Below are positions 27,639 to 36,647 of a DNA stretch of 64,000 bases, one piece after another. Each line of letters starts with the position of its first letter. The first letter of the stretch is position 1. Origin of the DNA: Conchiformibius steedae (lineage in GTDB: Bacteria > Pseudomonadota > Gammaproteobacteria > Burkholderiales > Neisseriaceae). Position numbers and translations under genes: made by a program. Where the stretch lies: assembly GCF_014054725.1 (NCBI RefSeq), contig NZ_CP059563.1, positions 1,081,749 through 1,145,748 of the forward strand, given 5' to 3'. Under the pieces are notes generated by a model. It saw only the letters and a program-made list of their open reading frames with translations. It was not told where the DNA came from and did not search any database.

Positions 27639-28347
27639 ATTGTTGTAATTGTTCCAATACATTGCGCGTGTGCAACTGGGGCAGACGAAAGGCAATCAGC
27701 ATTTTCATCATTTGTGAAGCGGCTTGCAGGGCATGGGCATGATGCAGATTGCCTTCGGGCAATGCCAGCAGCACGGCACCAGAAACGGCAATATCTTGTG
27801 TTTGTGCTTGAGTGATGCGTTCGGGTGGGGCTTCAGGACGGATGCGGTACAGGGCTTCGGGGTGAATGGCATCGCCGTGGTGGTCGCGGCGCAAATCGGG
27901 ACACAAACCCAAGGCATCTAACAACGCCCATTCAAAACGGCGCAAAGCCGCGGTGTGGGCTTGACGGGTACACAGTTCGCGCAACAGCCGTTCCAAGGCG
28001 GCGAACACGGCGGGATTGGGGTCTTCGGGCGCAGTTAAACGCAAAACCAGCTCGTGCGCGTACAATCCGCTAAACAGCAGCCGCGATTGCGGTTGCGCCC
28101 AACCGCCCAACCATTCGGCGCGGTGCAGGGTTTTCAATTCGTCTTTGCCATACCACGAAGCGGAAAACGGCACAAACGGCACAATCACACCGCGTAATTC
28201 CGAACCGCGTGTCCGCGCACTGCGGGCGAGTAGGGCGATGCGCCCGTGGTCGCGGCTGAACACGTCCAAACGCAGGCTGTTTTCGCGCCACGGCTTGCTG
28301 TTCAGTAAAAAAACGGGTTGTTTGTCGATGCGGTGGGGCGGGGGCAT
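27607..28347 (-). CDS. recO: DNA repair protein RecO
   Basis: Recombination mediator of the RecFOR pathway that loads RecA onto SSB-coated DNA and anneals strands. The 246-residue protein has the N-terminal OB-fold (P-V-F-L-L-N-S-K-P-W-R-E-N-S-L-R-L-D-V, then G-R-I-A-L-L-A-R-S-A-R), followed by the helical domain (G-L-Y-A-H-E-L-V-L-R-L and R-R-F-E-W-A-L-L-D-A-L-G). The zinc-ribbon cysteines found in Gram-positive RecO are absent, as is normal in Proteobacteria. It starts 3 bases after the fixH stop and is read from the ccoG promoter region. Confidence 0.92.
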   Translation of the reverse strand: MPPPHRIDKQPVFLLNSKPWRENSLRLDVFSRDHGRIALLARSARTRGSELRGVIVPFVPFSASWYGKDELKTLHRAEWLGGWAQPQSRLLFSGLYAHELVLRLTAPEDPNPAVFAALERLLRELCTRQAHTAALRRFEWALLDALGLCPDLRRDHHGDAIHPEALYRIRPEAPPERITQAQTQDIAVSGAVLLALPEGNLHHAHALQAASQMMKMLIAFRLPQLHTRNVLEQLQQFKHRLAHSAP

Positions 28348-28350
28348 GGA

Positions 28351-28884
28351 TTAAGGGGTGTCGGCAGACGGTAAATCCAAGGTCGCGCCTTGTTTGGGCA
28401 GCCATTTGTTGCCCACGCGCCACGCGCCTGCCGCATCTTCCAAACGCACATACCAATGCACGGCGGCAGGCAGGTTGCTTAATTCGGCAATGTATTCGCT
28501 TTTGTCGCCCGATGTGCCTGTGGCTTTTAGGGCGATGGTGGTGTCAAACTCTTGCTTGGCAGGGTGTAACAACACCAGCTGTAAGGGGCGTTCGCGCTCA
28601 AAATCGCCCGACACGAACACTTTGGCAGCGGTGTGTTCGGGATTAAACAGCAATTGGGCGCGGATGTGGCGTTTGAGGGCTTCGGCATCGCGTTCAATCT
28701 GCATATTGATGTATTTGCCGTCTTTGTAATAGTCGTCGCTGACCATATCGTTGCTGCCTGCGCGGGCAGAAATATACACGGTGGCAGCAGCGGCAAGAAT
28801 CACCAAAATCGGTCCTGCCATCAGCAGCCAGAAGATTTTTTGTTTAAACCACGGTTGGCGGTCGGCGGCGGGTGGGTGTGTCAT
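28351..28884 (-). CDS. fixH: FixH family protein
   Basis: A 177-residue inner-membrane protein with one N-terminal transmembrane segment (F-W-L-L-M-A-G-P-I-L-V-I-L-A-A-A-A-T-V, residues 18-36) and a periplasmic domain that starts D-M-V-S-D-D-Y-Y-K-D-G-K-Y-I-N, the characteristic FixH motif. FixH is needed for cbb3-type oxidase maturation, probably together with copper and Fe-S accessory proteins. It lies 3 bases after ccoG and 3 bases before recO. The oxidase structural genes ccoNOP are not in the window. Confidence 0.85.
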   Translation of the reverse strand: MTHPPAADRQPWFKQKIFWLLMAGPILVILAAAATVYISARAGSNDMVSDDYYKDGKYINMQIERDAEALKRHIRAQLLFNPEHTAAKVFVSGDFERERPLQLVLLHPAKQEFDTTIALKATGTSGDKSEYIAELSNLPAAVHWYVRLEDAAGAWRVGNKWLPKQGATLDLPSADTP

Positions 28885-28887
28885 GCG

Positions 28888-30318
28888 TTATTCTCCGATA
28901 AAACTGGCTTTTTCTTTCAGGGTGCGGGTGTCGCTTTCGGGCGCATCGCTGTAGCGGTAGCGGAATTCAAATTCAATGGGGTGGCTACCTTTGTCGGCGT
29001 ATTCGGGCTGGGTGGCAACCTGCACGGGTACGGTAATCAGCGTACCCGCAGGCACTTCCAAACCCTGTTCGGGAATGCCGGTTAAATAAATATCGTCAAA
29101 CCCGCGCACACTCGCCCACACGGTTTGCGGTTTTTCGCTGGCGTTGTTGATTTTCAGGCTGTAGGCGTTTTCCAACAAACCCTGTTTGTTTTCGCGCACC
29201 ATCACGCCGCGGTCTTTAAAAATATCAATATGCAGGGTTTGACGGGTAATCAGCCCTGCAATCACCGCACTGGCAGCAAGTGCCAAGAATCCGCCGTATA
29301 AGGCAACTTTGGGACGCAACAGCCGTTTTTTAATGTCTGCATCGCTGTATTCGTGTTTGAGGACGGCTTCGGTGGTGTAACGGATTAAGCCACGCGGATA
29401 CTGCATTTTGTCCATGATTTCATCGCAAGCATCAATACAGGCAGCGCAACCGATGCATTGGTATTGCAAACCGTCGCGGATATCAATGCCCACGGGGCAC
29501 ACTTGCACACACATGGTGCAGTTGATGCAGTCGCCCAGTTTTTCGTCTTGGGGATTGGCGTTTTTTTTGCGTGCGCCGCGCGGTTCGCCGCGTTCGGCAT
29601 CGTAGGAAATAATCAGCGTGTCGTGGTCAAACATGGCGCTTTGGAAGCGGGCATACGGACACATATGCAAACACACTTTTTCGCGCATAATATGCCCCAG
29701 CAGCCAAGTAAATGTGCCGTATATGGCAGCAGCCGTTATCGCACCACTGGCGGCGTTGCCTGTAAACAGGGCGGGAACAAATTCACGAATCGGCACAAAC
29801 CAGCCTGCAAACGTAATGCCCGTCCACGCGGAAACGGCAATAATCAGCAGGTATTTGGTCAGCTTAATGGCGATTTTGCGGGCGTGCCACGGTTCTTTTT
29901 GCAGTTTCAAACGTTTGTTGCGGTCGCCTTCTACCAAATGGTCAATCCACAACATGATTTCGGTATAAACGGTTTGCGGACAGGCGTAACCACACCACAG
30001 CCTACCTGCAATGGTTGTCCACCAAAACAGCCCGAACGCACATACCATCAGCAATCCGCTTAATAAAAACAAATCGCTGGGAACCAATACGATGTCAAAC
30101 AAATAAAAATGCCTTCCGCTGATGTCAAACCACACGGCTTGGCGGTTGTTCCACATCAGCCAAGGCACGCCGTAAAAAAATATTTGCGTGGCAAGCAGCA
30201 CAAAAATCCGCAAATTGGCAAAACGCCCTGTGGCTTTTTTGGGGTGAATGCGCTGTCCTTCGGGGTGGATGTCAAAAACTTTTTTCTGTTTGGCAGCGGG
30301 TTTGTTCGGTTCGCTCAT
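28888..30318 (-). CDS. ccoG: Cytochrome c oxidase accessory protein CcoG (FixG)
   Basis: A 476-residue membrane-bound ferredoxin-like protein needed for cbb3 oxidase assembly, thought to reduce copper for insertion. After a soluble N-terminus come five hydrophobic segments. The polyferredoxin part has two cysteine sets: C-I-N-C-T-M-C-V-Q-V-C-P and C-I-G-C-A-A-C-I-D-A-C. The motif W-C-G-Y-A-C-P-Q-T-V-Y near residue 110 is typical of the NapH/CcoG group. A C-terminal Ig-like domain (IG-FixG) ends the protein. It leads the ccoG-fixH-recO unit. A TATAAT on the minus strand at 30367-30362 is a likely -10; I saw no convincing FNR box. Confidence 0.94.
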   Translation of the reverse strand: MSEPNKPAAKQKKVFDIHPEGQRIHPKKATGRFANLRIFVLLATQIFFYGVPWLMWNNRQAVWFDISGRHFYLFDIVLVPSDLFLLSGLLMVCAFGLFWWTTIAGRLWCGYACPQTVYTEIMLWIDHLVEGDRNKRLKLQKEPWHARKIAIKLTKYLLIIAVSAWTGITFAGWFVPIREFVPALFTGNAASGAITAAAIYGTFTWLLGHIMREKVCLHMCPYARFQSAMFDHDTLIISYDAERGEPRGARKKNANPQDEKLGDCINCTMCVQVCPVGIDIRDGLQYQCIGCAACIDACDEIMDKMQYPRGLIRYTTEAVLKHEYSDADIKKRLLRPKVALYGGFLALAASAVIAGLITRQTLHIDIFKDRGVMVRENKQGLLENAYSLKINNASEKPQTVWASVRGFDDIYLTGIPEQGLEVPAGTLITVPVQVATQPEYADKGSHPIEFEFRYRYSDAPESDTRTLKEKASFIGE

Positions 30319-30385
30319 GGTTGGGTTCCAAAAGGTTTTTGATGGTTTTATTAGGGCGGGAATTATACGCTTTTTCAGTCAGCCG

Positions 30386-30416
30386 TTGCGCCTGTGTCGG
30401 CAATAGGCATTATAAT
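30386..30416 (+). promoter_or_regulatory. Promoter candidate for the ADP-ribosylglycohydrolase gene
   Basis: TTGCGC at 30386-30391 and TATAAT at 30411-30416, spacer 19 bases. The -10 is perfect and the -35 weak, with slightly long spacing. It lies 44 bases before the chosen start. The same intergenic region has a minus-strand TATAAT (30367-30362) for ccoG, giving a divergent promoter region. Confidence 0.45.
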
Positions 30417-30459
30417 GTGGCGGTGCTTTGAACAATATCAAATGAAAGGTCAGTTAATT

Positions 30460-31233
30460 ATGTTATTGGGTGCAGCTATCGGTGATATAGTCGGTTCTCG
30501 TTTTGAGTTTGGCAACTATAAGGCAACCGATTTTGAGTTGTTTACCGAACAATCGGATTTTACCGATGATACGGTGTGTACGGTGGCGGTGGCAGAATGG
30601 GCGGCAGATGGCTGTCGGGGCGATTTGGCGCAAATAATGCGCCAGTGGTGCTGCCGTTATCCTGTCGTCCCCGGCGGATACGGTGTGCGCTTTGCTGAGT
30701 GGGTACAACGTGATGATGCGCCTGCTTACAACAGCTGGGGCAACGGTTCGGCGATGCGGGTGTCGGCGGTGGGGTGGGTGTTTGATTCGTTATCCGATAC
30801 GCTGAACGCCGCTTGCGACAGCGCTGTGATTACCCACAATCACCCCGAAGGCATCAAAGGGGCGCAAGCCGTTGCCGCTGCGGTGTATTGGGCGCGTAAT
30901 GGCGAAAGCAAACATTTTATCCGCCAAAATATCAGCGATTTATTTGGTTACGACCTGTCCCGCAACTGCGAGCAAATCCGTCCGCATTACCGTTTTGACC
31001 ACAGCTGCCAAGGCACGGTACCACAGGCATTTGCCGCGTTTTTTGACGGCGAAAGTTTTGAAGATACCCTGCGTTTGTCCATATCGTTGGGTGGCGACAG
31101 CGACACTTTGGCGGCGATTGCCTGCAGCATTGCCGAAGCCTATTACCGCGCTTTGCCGAAAAATATGGTCAATGCGGCATTGACGCGTTTGCCTGATGAA
31201 ATGGTGCGTGTGTTGGCGCGTATTCCTGCATAA
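30460..31233 (+). CDS. ADP-ribosylglycohydrolase (DraG family)
   Basis: A 257-residue metal-dependent hydrolase that removes ADP-ribose from proteins, nucleic acids or small molecules; the target is unknown. Motifs: G-A-A-I-G-D-I-V-G-S-R-F-E at the N-terminus, the metal-binding F-T-D-D-T (about residues 33-37), W-G-N-G-S-A-M-R, T-H-N-H-P-E-G, and the second metal site G-G-D-S-D-T-L near residue 217. All metal-binding aspartates are in place, so it should be active. The ATG at 30460 starts exactly at the family's normal N-terminus and has AAAGG upstream; in-frame starts at 30394 and 30442 would add an unconserved leader. No ADP-ribosyltransferase gene is adjacent. Confidence 0.88.
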   Translation: MLLGAAIGDIVGSRFEFGNYKATDFELFTEQSDFTDDTVCTVAVAEWAADGCRGDLAQIMRQWCCRYPVVPGGYGVRFAEWVQRDDAPAYNSWGNGSAMRVSAVGWVFDSLSDTLNAACDSAVITHNHPEGIKGAQAVAAAVYWARNGESKHFIRQNISDLFGYDLSRNCEQIRPHYRFDHSCQGTVPQAFAAFFDGESFEDTLRLSISLGGDSDTLAAIACSIAEAYYRALPKNMVNAALTRLPDEMVRVLARIPA

Positions 31234-31236
31234 AAT

Positions 31237-31275
31237 AAAACGGTTAGCACATAAATTGCGCTAACCGTTTTTTAT
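31237..31275. terminator. Bidirectional terminator
   Basis: AAAACGGTTAGC (31237-31248) pairs with GCTAACCGTTTT (from 31259), followed by T-T and A-T-T-T. It lies between the convergent ADP-ribosylglycohydrolase and nfsA-like genes and could serve both. Confidence 0.8.
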
Positions 31276-31291
31276 TTGACGGTACAGATTT

Positions 31292-32032
31292 TTAACGTTT
31301 GGCAAAGCCTTGTTTGTTCAAATACGCCAGCATATCGGGACGGATTTCGCCTTTAAAGGTGTCGTTAATCTGCTTGTTCCAATCCAAATCCAAACCGCGC
31401 AGGTTTTGATAATATTCGCCCACGGTTTGATTGTAAGACTGCAGGGTTTCGGCATCGGCGGCGCGGTATTCGTTTTCGGAAAGTACCGCCTGCACAGGCA
31501 AACGCGGACGTTGGTCGGGTTCGTGCGCGGGATGACCCAAGCACATACCTACCAGCGGAATCACGTGTTCGGGGATATTCAAAATATCGGAAACGCGCTG
31601 AATATCGTTGCGTACGCCACCGATATACACGCCGCCCAAACCGAGTGATTCGGCAGTCAGCAGCACGTTTTGGGCAAACAAGCCCACATCCACCGCGCCC
31701 ACCATCAGCACTTCAATCCAATCGGTTTGCGCGTGCGGGGCAAAATGATGGTGGCGGTGCGCGTCAATACAAAATACCAAAAATTCGGCGCAGTTTTCCA
31801 CATAGTGATGACCTTTCGGCACACCACCTGCCGCCACTTCGCGGATTTGTTTGCGTTTTTCGCGGTCGGTAACGCGAATCACGCTCACGCTTTGCAAAAA
31901 GCTGGACGTGGACGCCATTTGTCCCGCTTGGATAATTGCGTCAAACATTTCTGCTGAAATCGGCTCTTCGCTGAATTTGCGGATAGAACGGTGGTTTAAT
32001 GCCGTAGCAAGTGCGGCTTGGCTGTTAAGCAT
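31292..32032 (-). CDS. nfsA: NfsA-type FMN nitroreductase (NADPH-dependent)
   Basis: Flavin reductase of 246 residues, probably using NADPH to reduce nitro-compounds, quinones or chromate in the cytoplasm. The start L-A-T-A-L-N-H-R-S-I-R-K-F-S-E-E-P-I matches the NfsA/FRP opening, with the FMN-phosphate-binding R-S-I-R. Other family marks are Q-A-G-Q-M-A-S-T-S-S-F-L-Q, A-E-S-L-G-L-G-G-V-Y-I-G-G-V-R-N near residue 132, and P-L-V-G-M-C-L-G-H-P. The natural substrate of this group is uncertain; the gene symbol reflects family, not a proven orthologue. It seems to be monocistronic, with AAAGG before the ATG. Confidence 0.84.
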   Translation of the reverse strand: MLNSQAALATALNHRSIRKFSEEPISAEMFDAIIQAGQMASTSSFLQSVSVIRVTDREKRKQIREVAAGGVPKGHHYVENCAEFLVFCIDAHRHHHFAPHAQTDWIEVLMVGAVDVGLFAQNVLLTAESLGLGGVYIGGVRNDIQRVSDILNIPEHVIPLVGMCLGHPAHEPDQRPRLPVQAVLSENEYRAADAETLQSYNQTVGEYYQNLRGLDLDWNKQINDTFKGEIRPDMLAYLNKQGFAKR

Positions 32033-32114
32033 AGCAGTGCCTTTGTGTGTGGGTTGGGGGAAGGGCGATTATATCGCCAATCGGCAGCAGGGCAAAACGA
32101 TGGGCGCAGCGTGT

Positions 32115-33740
32115 TTACGCCAAACCTTTTTTCGCCAAATAGCTTTCGTAGTCGCCCAAATAGTGTTCAAAACCGCCTTTGCCGTCCAACTCAATAATCT
32201 GCGTGGCTAAAGACGACACAAACTGACGGTCGTGCGACACAAAAATCAGCGTGCCTTTGTATTTTTCCAATGCCATATTCAGCGACTCGATGCTTTCCAT
32301 GTCCATGTGGTTGGTGGGTTCGTCCATAATCAGCACATTGGGCTTGAGCAGCAGCAGTTTGCCGTACAGCATCCGACCTTTTTCGCCGCCCGACAACACT
32401 TTAACCTGCTTGACCACATCATTGCTGCCAAACAGCAAACGCCCCAACGTGCCGCGAATCACTTGTTCGTCGTCGCCTTCCTGACCCCATTGGCGCATCC
32501 ATTCGGTCAAATCCATGGCTACGTCAAAATCATTTTCGTGGTCTTGCGGATAATAGCCGATGGTGGCTTTTTCCGCCCATTTGATGCTGCCTGAATCGGC
32601 TTGCACGTCTGCCAGTTTTTCATCAAACGCGCCTGCCAATAATTTCAACAAAGTGGATTTACCCGCGCCGTTCGGACCAATCACCGCCAAACGCTCGCCC
32701 GCTTCCAAAATAAAGTTCAATTTTTCAAACAATTTATTTTCAAACGATTTGGACAAACCGTCCACTTCCACCGCCTGACGGTGCAGCTTGGATTTTTCGT
32801 CCATTTCAAAACGGATATACGGATTTTGACGGGTGGAAGGTTTCACTTCCACCATTTCCGCCTTGATTTTGTCTGCCTGTTTCAAGCGCGAAGTGGCTTG
32901 ACGGGCTTTGGATTTGTTCGCCGAAAAACGCGCCACAAATTCTTGTAATTCCTGCAATTTTTCTTTGGCTTTGGCATTGTCTTTCATGGTGCGTTCACGC
33001 GCCTGTGCCGAAGCCAGCATATAGTCGTCGTAATTGCCGGGGTAAATGGTGATGGTGTTGTAGTCCAAATCCGCCATGTGGGTGCAGACTTCATTTAAAA
33101 AGTGGCGGTCGTGGGAAATAATAATCATGGTGGAATCGTATTGATTTAATACGCCTTCCAGCCAACGGATGGTGTTGATGTCCAAGTTGTTGGTCGGTTC
33201 GTCCAGCAGCAGAACATCGGGTTTGGAAAACAAGGCCTGCGCCAGCAACACACGCAACTTAAATCCAGGCGCGACTTCGCTCATGGTGGCGTTGTGCAGC
33301 GATTCTTCAATGCCCACGCCGCTTAACAGTTCCGCCGCACGCGCTTCGGCGGTGTAGCCGTCGTATTCGGCAAACTTGGCTTCCAGTTCCGCCGCACGCA
33401 TATAGTCGTCTTCAGTGGCTTCCAAATTGGCGTAAATGGCATCGCGCTCGGTCATCGCCGCCCACATTTCGGTATGCCCCATCAGCACCACGTCCAAAAC
33501 GCGCATGTCTTCATACGCAAACTGGTCTTGGCGCAGCTTGCCCAAGCGCACGCCGTGTTCAATCGCCACTTCGCCCGAAGTCTGCTCCAAATCGCCGCCG
33601 AGAATTTTCATAAAGGTGGATTTGCCCGAACCGTTGGCACCGATTAAGCCGTAGCGGTTGCCCTCGCCAAATTTAACGGATACGTTTTCAAACAATGGCT
33701 TTGCGCCAAACTGCATGGTAATGTTGTTGGTGGAAATCAT
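32115..33740 (-). CDS. ybiT: ABC-F family ATPase, YbiT type
   Basis: A 541-residue soluble protein with two ABC ATPase domains and no transmembrane part. Walker A motifs are G-A-N-G-S-G-K-S-T (about residue 36) and G-P-N-G-A-G-K-S-T (about residue 352); both D-E-P-T-N motifs are followed by N-L-D or H-M-D. The linker between domains is Lys/Arg/Glu-rich ([14 protein letters not shown]), the ribosome-facing arm. ABC-F proteins act at the ribosomal E-site in translation quality or antibiotic protection. The opening [19 protein letters not shown] fits the YbiT branch. It appears to be read on its own. Confidence 0.9.
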   Translation of the reverse strand: MISTNNITMQFGAKPLFENVSVKFGEGNRYGLIGANGSGKSTFMKILGGDLEQTSGEVAIEHGVRLGKLRQDQFAYEDMRVLDVVLMGHTEMWAAMTERDAIYANLEATEDDYMRAAELEAKFAEYDGYTAEARAAELLSGVGIEESLHNATMSEVAPGFKLRVLLAQALFSKPDVLLLDEPTNNLDINTIRWLEGVLNQYDSTMIIISHDRHFLNEVCTHMADLDYNTITIYPGNYDDYMLASAQARERTMKDNAKAKEKLQELQEFVARFSANKSKARQATSRLKQADKIKAEMVEVKPSTRQNPYIRFEMDEKSKLHRQAVEVDGLSKSFENKLFEKLNFILEAGERLAVIGPNGAGKSTLLKLLAGAFDEKLADVQADSGSIKWAEKATIGYYPQDHENDFDVAMDLTEWMRQWGQEGDDEQVIRGTLGRLLFGSNDVVKQVKVLSGGEKGRMLYGKLLLLKPNVLIMDEPTNHMDMESIESLNMALEKYKGTLIFVSHDRQFVSSLATQIIELDGKGGFEHYLGDYESYLAKKGLA

Positions 33741-33872
33741 GGTGTATTGCCAAAAATCAATCTATCAAACGGCGCGGATTGTAGCATGAAACGCTTGCGG
33801 TCGGTTTTTAGGCTGTACGAAAATGAAAATAGTATAATGACAATGTGTTAGAAAATCATGAAGGGTTTGGTG

Positions 33873-35147
33873 ATGAAGTGGTTGGCAAGGACGGTTTTGG
33901 TAACGGCTATTGTGCTGGGGGTATGGGCAGCGGTATCGCCTTTGATGAATTTTCATGCACAACGGGTAGAAGCCAAACGGCTGTTACGCAAAACCATACA
34001 AAATGTGTTGGCAGAACTGCCCCCGCCGCACCATCCGATTAACGGCGATGCCATGCCGAAAAATGCCCATGCTTTCTTGCGTGAGGGCTACCGCTATTAT
34101 CCGCAGCGCGATGCCTATAAATACACCTTTTTACCACGTTACCAATATAGCGGTAATGGAGAAGTTTCCCGTTTTAACAAAGTGACAATCGGTTCGACAG
34201 AGCGCTATATACCTGAACCTTTAGAGCGGCGCAGCCTATGGTTTCAAGCGGAAAACGGGCGTTGGCGTTGTTGGGCGGGGGTAACAGGCAAGGTAAGTAG
34301 CAATCTGTGCAACGACCGTGATATCGTGGCAAAACTCAATAAATCGGAACATGAAACAGCTTATGTAAACAGCAACCGTTGTGGTGATTTTGAGCAATGG
34401 CTATCCGATTGGGATAATTTGAGTGGGGTGTATCGCTTAGAAAATCAACATGCTGATAAAGTTTGGGTGGATATCGGCGTATCTAGTGGTGCAGATGTTT
34501 TGATTTTGCATTCCGACCATCCGCATACCGAATGGTATATTCAGGATTTATATCATCAGTATCGCGATTCCATTGGGCAGATTGTTATTTCGGGTACGGG
34601 TAGTGCCGTGATCTATCATATTGCCGACCGTTCTGCGCCTGTGATGACTGTTGCTCATGTGCAAAAAAGCTGTCCCATGCCCATACAAGGGCATTGGCAA
34701 ACCATTTTGGCGCGTTTATTGAAATATGCACAGGCACAGGGAAGCGAAAAAACAAAAAATATTGTACTGACCAACCATCATACCTCGATTGTGGATGGGC
34801 TTACTCAACCAGTGGAAGTTGGTAGGGATAGGCAATATCGGGTGTATTATTACCGTGTTCACTCGGTAAACAGTGAAGCACAAAGGGAAATTGCCCCACA
34901 GATAAGCCAACATATCCGTGTCGCATGTACCCATCCACAGGGAAACCACTACCGCTATGAAGATTGCAAGAGTTTTTTTGGTATGCAGGAAATCCCTCAA
35001 TATACTGGTAAGCCTTCTTATGATACGCATGAGGAACGTATCCGCGAATATTGGTTGGATATTGCCCTGCCGGCAGATATTTTGCATCAAATCGGATTAA
35101 TCCGTTGGTCTGATTTTTGGGTGTTGCAGCCAAAAGGAAAGGATTGA
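33873..35147 (+). CDS. Unrecognised membrane-anchored protein with six cysteines
   Basis: A 424-residue protein I cannot assign. One N-terminal hydrophobic segment (L-A-R-T-V-L-V-T-A-I-V-L-G-V-W-A-A-V) is a signal peptide or anchor; the rest is hydrophilic and probably periplasmic. Six cysteines occur (in W-R-C-W, N-L-C-N, N-R-C-G, K-S-C-P, V-A-C-T and E-D-C-K), an even number consistent with disulfides. The middle (V-W-V-D-I-G-V-S-S-G-A-D-V-L-I-L then I-V-I-S-G-T-G) looks like a compact alpha/beta domain. The ATG at 33873 has AAGGG seven bases upstream, unlike the ATG at 33858. Base composition is more A+T rich than the flanking genes. The next gene, a membrane protein, follows after 7 bases. 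Confidence 0.6.
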   Translation: MKWLARTVLVTAIVLGVWAAVSPLMNFHAQRVEAKRLLRKTIQNVLAELPPPHHPINGDAMPKNAHAFLREGYRYYPQRDAYKYTFLPRYQYSGNGEVSRFNKVTIGSTERYIPEPLERRSLWFQAENGRWRCWAGVTGKVSSNLCNDRDIVAKLNKSEHETAYVNSNRCGDFEQWLSDWDNLSGVYRLENQHADKVWVDIGVSSGADVLILHSDHPHTEWYIQDLYHQYRDSIGQIVISGTGSAVIYHIADRSAPVMTVAHVQKSCPMPIQGHWQTILARLLKYAQAQGSEKTKNIVLTNHHTSIVDGLTQPVEVGRDRQYRVYYYRVHSVNSEAQREIAPQISQHIRVACTHPQGNHYRYEDCKSFFGMQEIPQYTGKPSYDTHEERIREYWLDIALPADILHQIGLIRWSDFWVLQPKGKD

Positions 35148-35154
35148 GATAGAT

Positions 35155-35874
35155 ATGGAAGCGTTCTTGGTAGCCATGATTATTGTGGTGATTATTTTGA
35201 TATATTTTGCTGCTGCAATTGGTTTTTATGGTGTGGCAGGATTATGGATAATCAGCCGTGTATTTTTCTATCTGTCAAGTTTTTACCGTATCCGCAAACC
35301 TGTGCTTTCGCGCGGATGGGATATTTATGCGGCTGTGGGTGCGTATGAGCTGTTTGGTGCGGTGGCGGCGGATATTGCCGTATTGGGTGCCAGTGTGCGT
35401 GCCAATCATGATGTGCTGGCTTTGCGGACATTATATTCTGCTTTGTTTTGGACGGCGCTGGTGTGGGCGAATTTGCCTTTATTGCCGTTGTTGTGGCAAC
35501 GCAGGCGTATTGTTGCAACAAATATTTATTTGGTGCGGGCTTGGCGGTGCTGGTTGTGGCTGGCGGGGGCAATGGTGGTGGCAATATTGTTGGGGGCGTT
35601 GGCGCATATTCCGTCTTGGGGAAAGATTTACGGTGAGTTTTTGGCGACAATGTATTTTTGGCGAAGTGGATTGCATCATTGGTTAGAGGCAGACAGTATC
35701 CGTACTGCGACTGATTTTGCTGTACCTGTATTGCGTTATGGTGGGGCGTGGCTGGTGGATATATGTTGTTTGGTGATGATGTTATTGCCTTGGGTGGGTT
35801 TTGTCTCTATGGCATTGTCGCCTGAACCCTGCTCTTCTGCGCCAAAAGGCAAATACATTATTCGGCGCAAATAA
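35155..35874 (+). CDS. Unrecognised polytopic membrane protein, paired with the preceding gene
   Basis: A 239-residue protein with about five hydrophobic segments: residues 4-35, 58-82 (A-A-V-G-A-Y-E-L-F-G-A-V-A-A-D-I), 92-116, 129-150 (W-L-W-L-A-G-A-M-V-V-A-I-L-L-G) and 200-222 (V-D-I-C-C-L-V-M-M-L-L-P-W-V-G-F). Basic loops (W-Q-R-R-R) suggest topology. The C-terminal tail ends K-Y-I-I-R-R-K. It starts 7 bases after the six-cysteine protein, so the two should be co-translated and may form one membrane complex. No family was recognised. Confidence 0.6.
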   Translation: MEAFLVAMIIVVIILIYFAAAIGFYGVAGLWIISRVFFYLSSFYRIRKPVLSRGWDIYAAVGAYELFGAVAADIAVLGASVRANHDVLALRTLYSALFWTALVWANLPLLPLLWQRRRIVATNIYLVRAWRCWLWLAGAMVVAILLGALAHIPSWGKIYGEFLATMYFWRSGLHHWLEADSIRTATDFAVPVLRYGGAWLVDICCLVMMLLPWVGFVSMALSPEPCSSAPKGKYIIRRK

Positions 35875-35876
35875 TT

Positions 35877-35908
35877 TGCCCCGCTGTATTGAATGAAGCA
35901 GCGGGGCA
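35877..35908. terminator. Bidirectional hairpin between convergent genes
   Basis: TGCCCCGCTG (35877-35886) pairs with CAGCGGGGCA (35899-35908) across a 12-base loop. The stem is strong but the T-run on either side is weak. It lies between the unrecognised membrane-protein gene and adk. Confidence 0.55.
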
Positions 35909-35915
35909 GGTGGTG

Positions 35916-36647
<732 letters not shown>

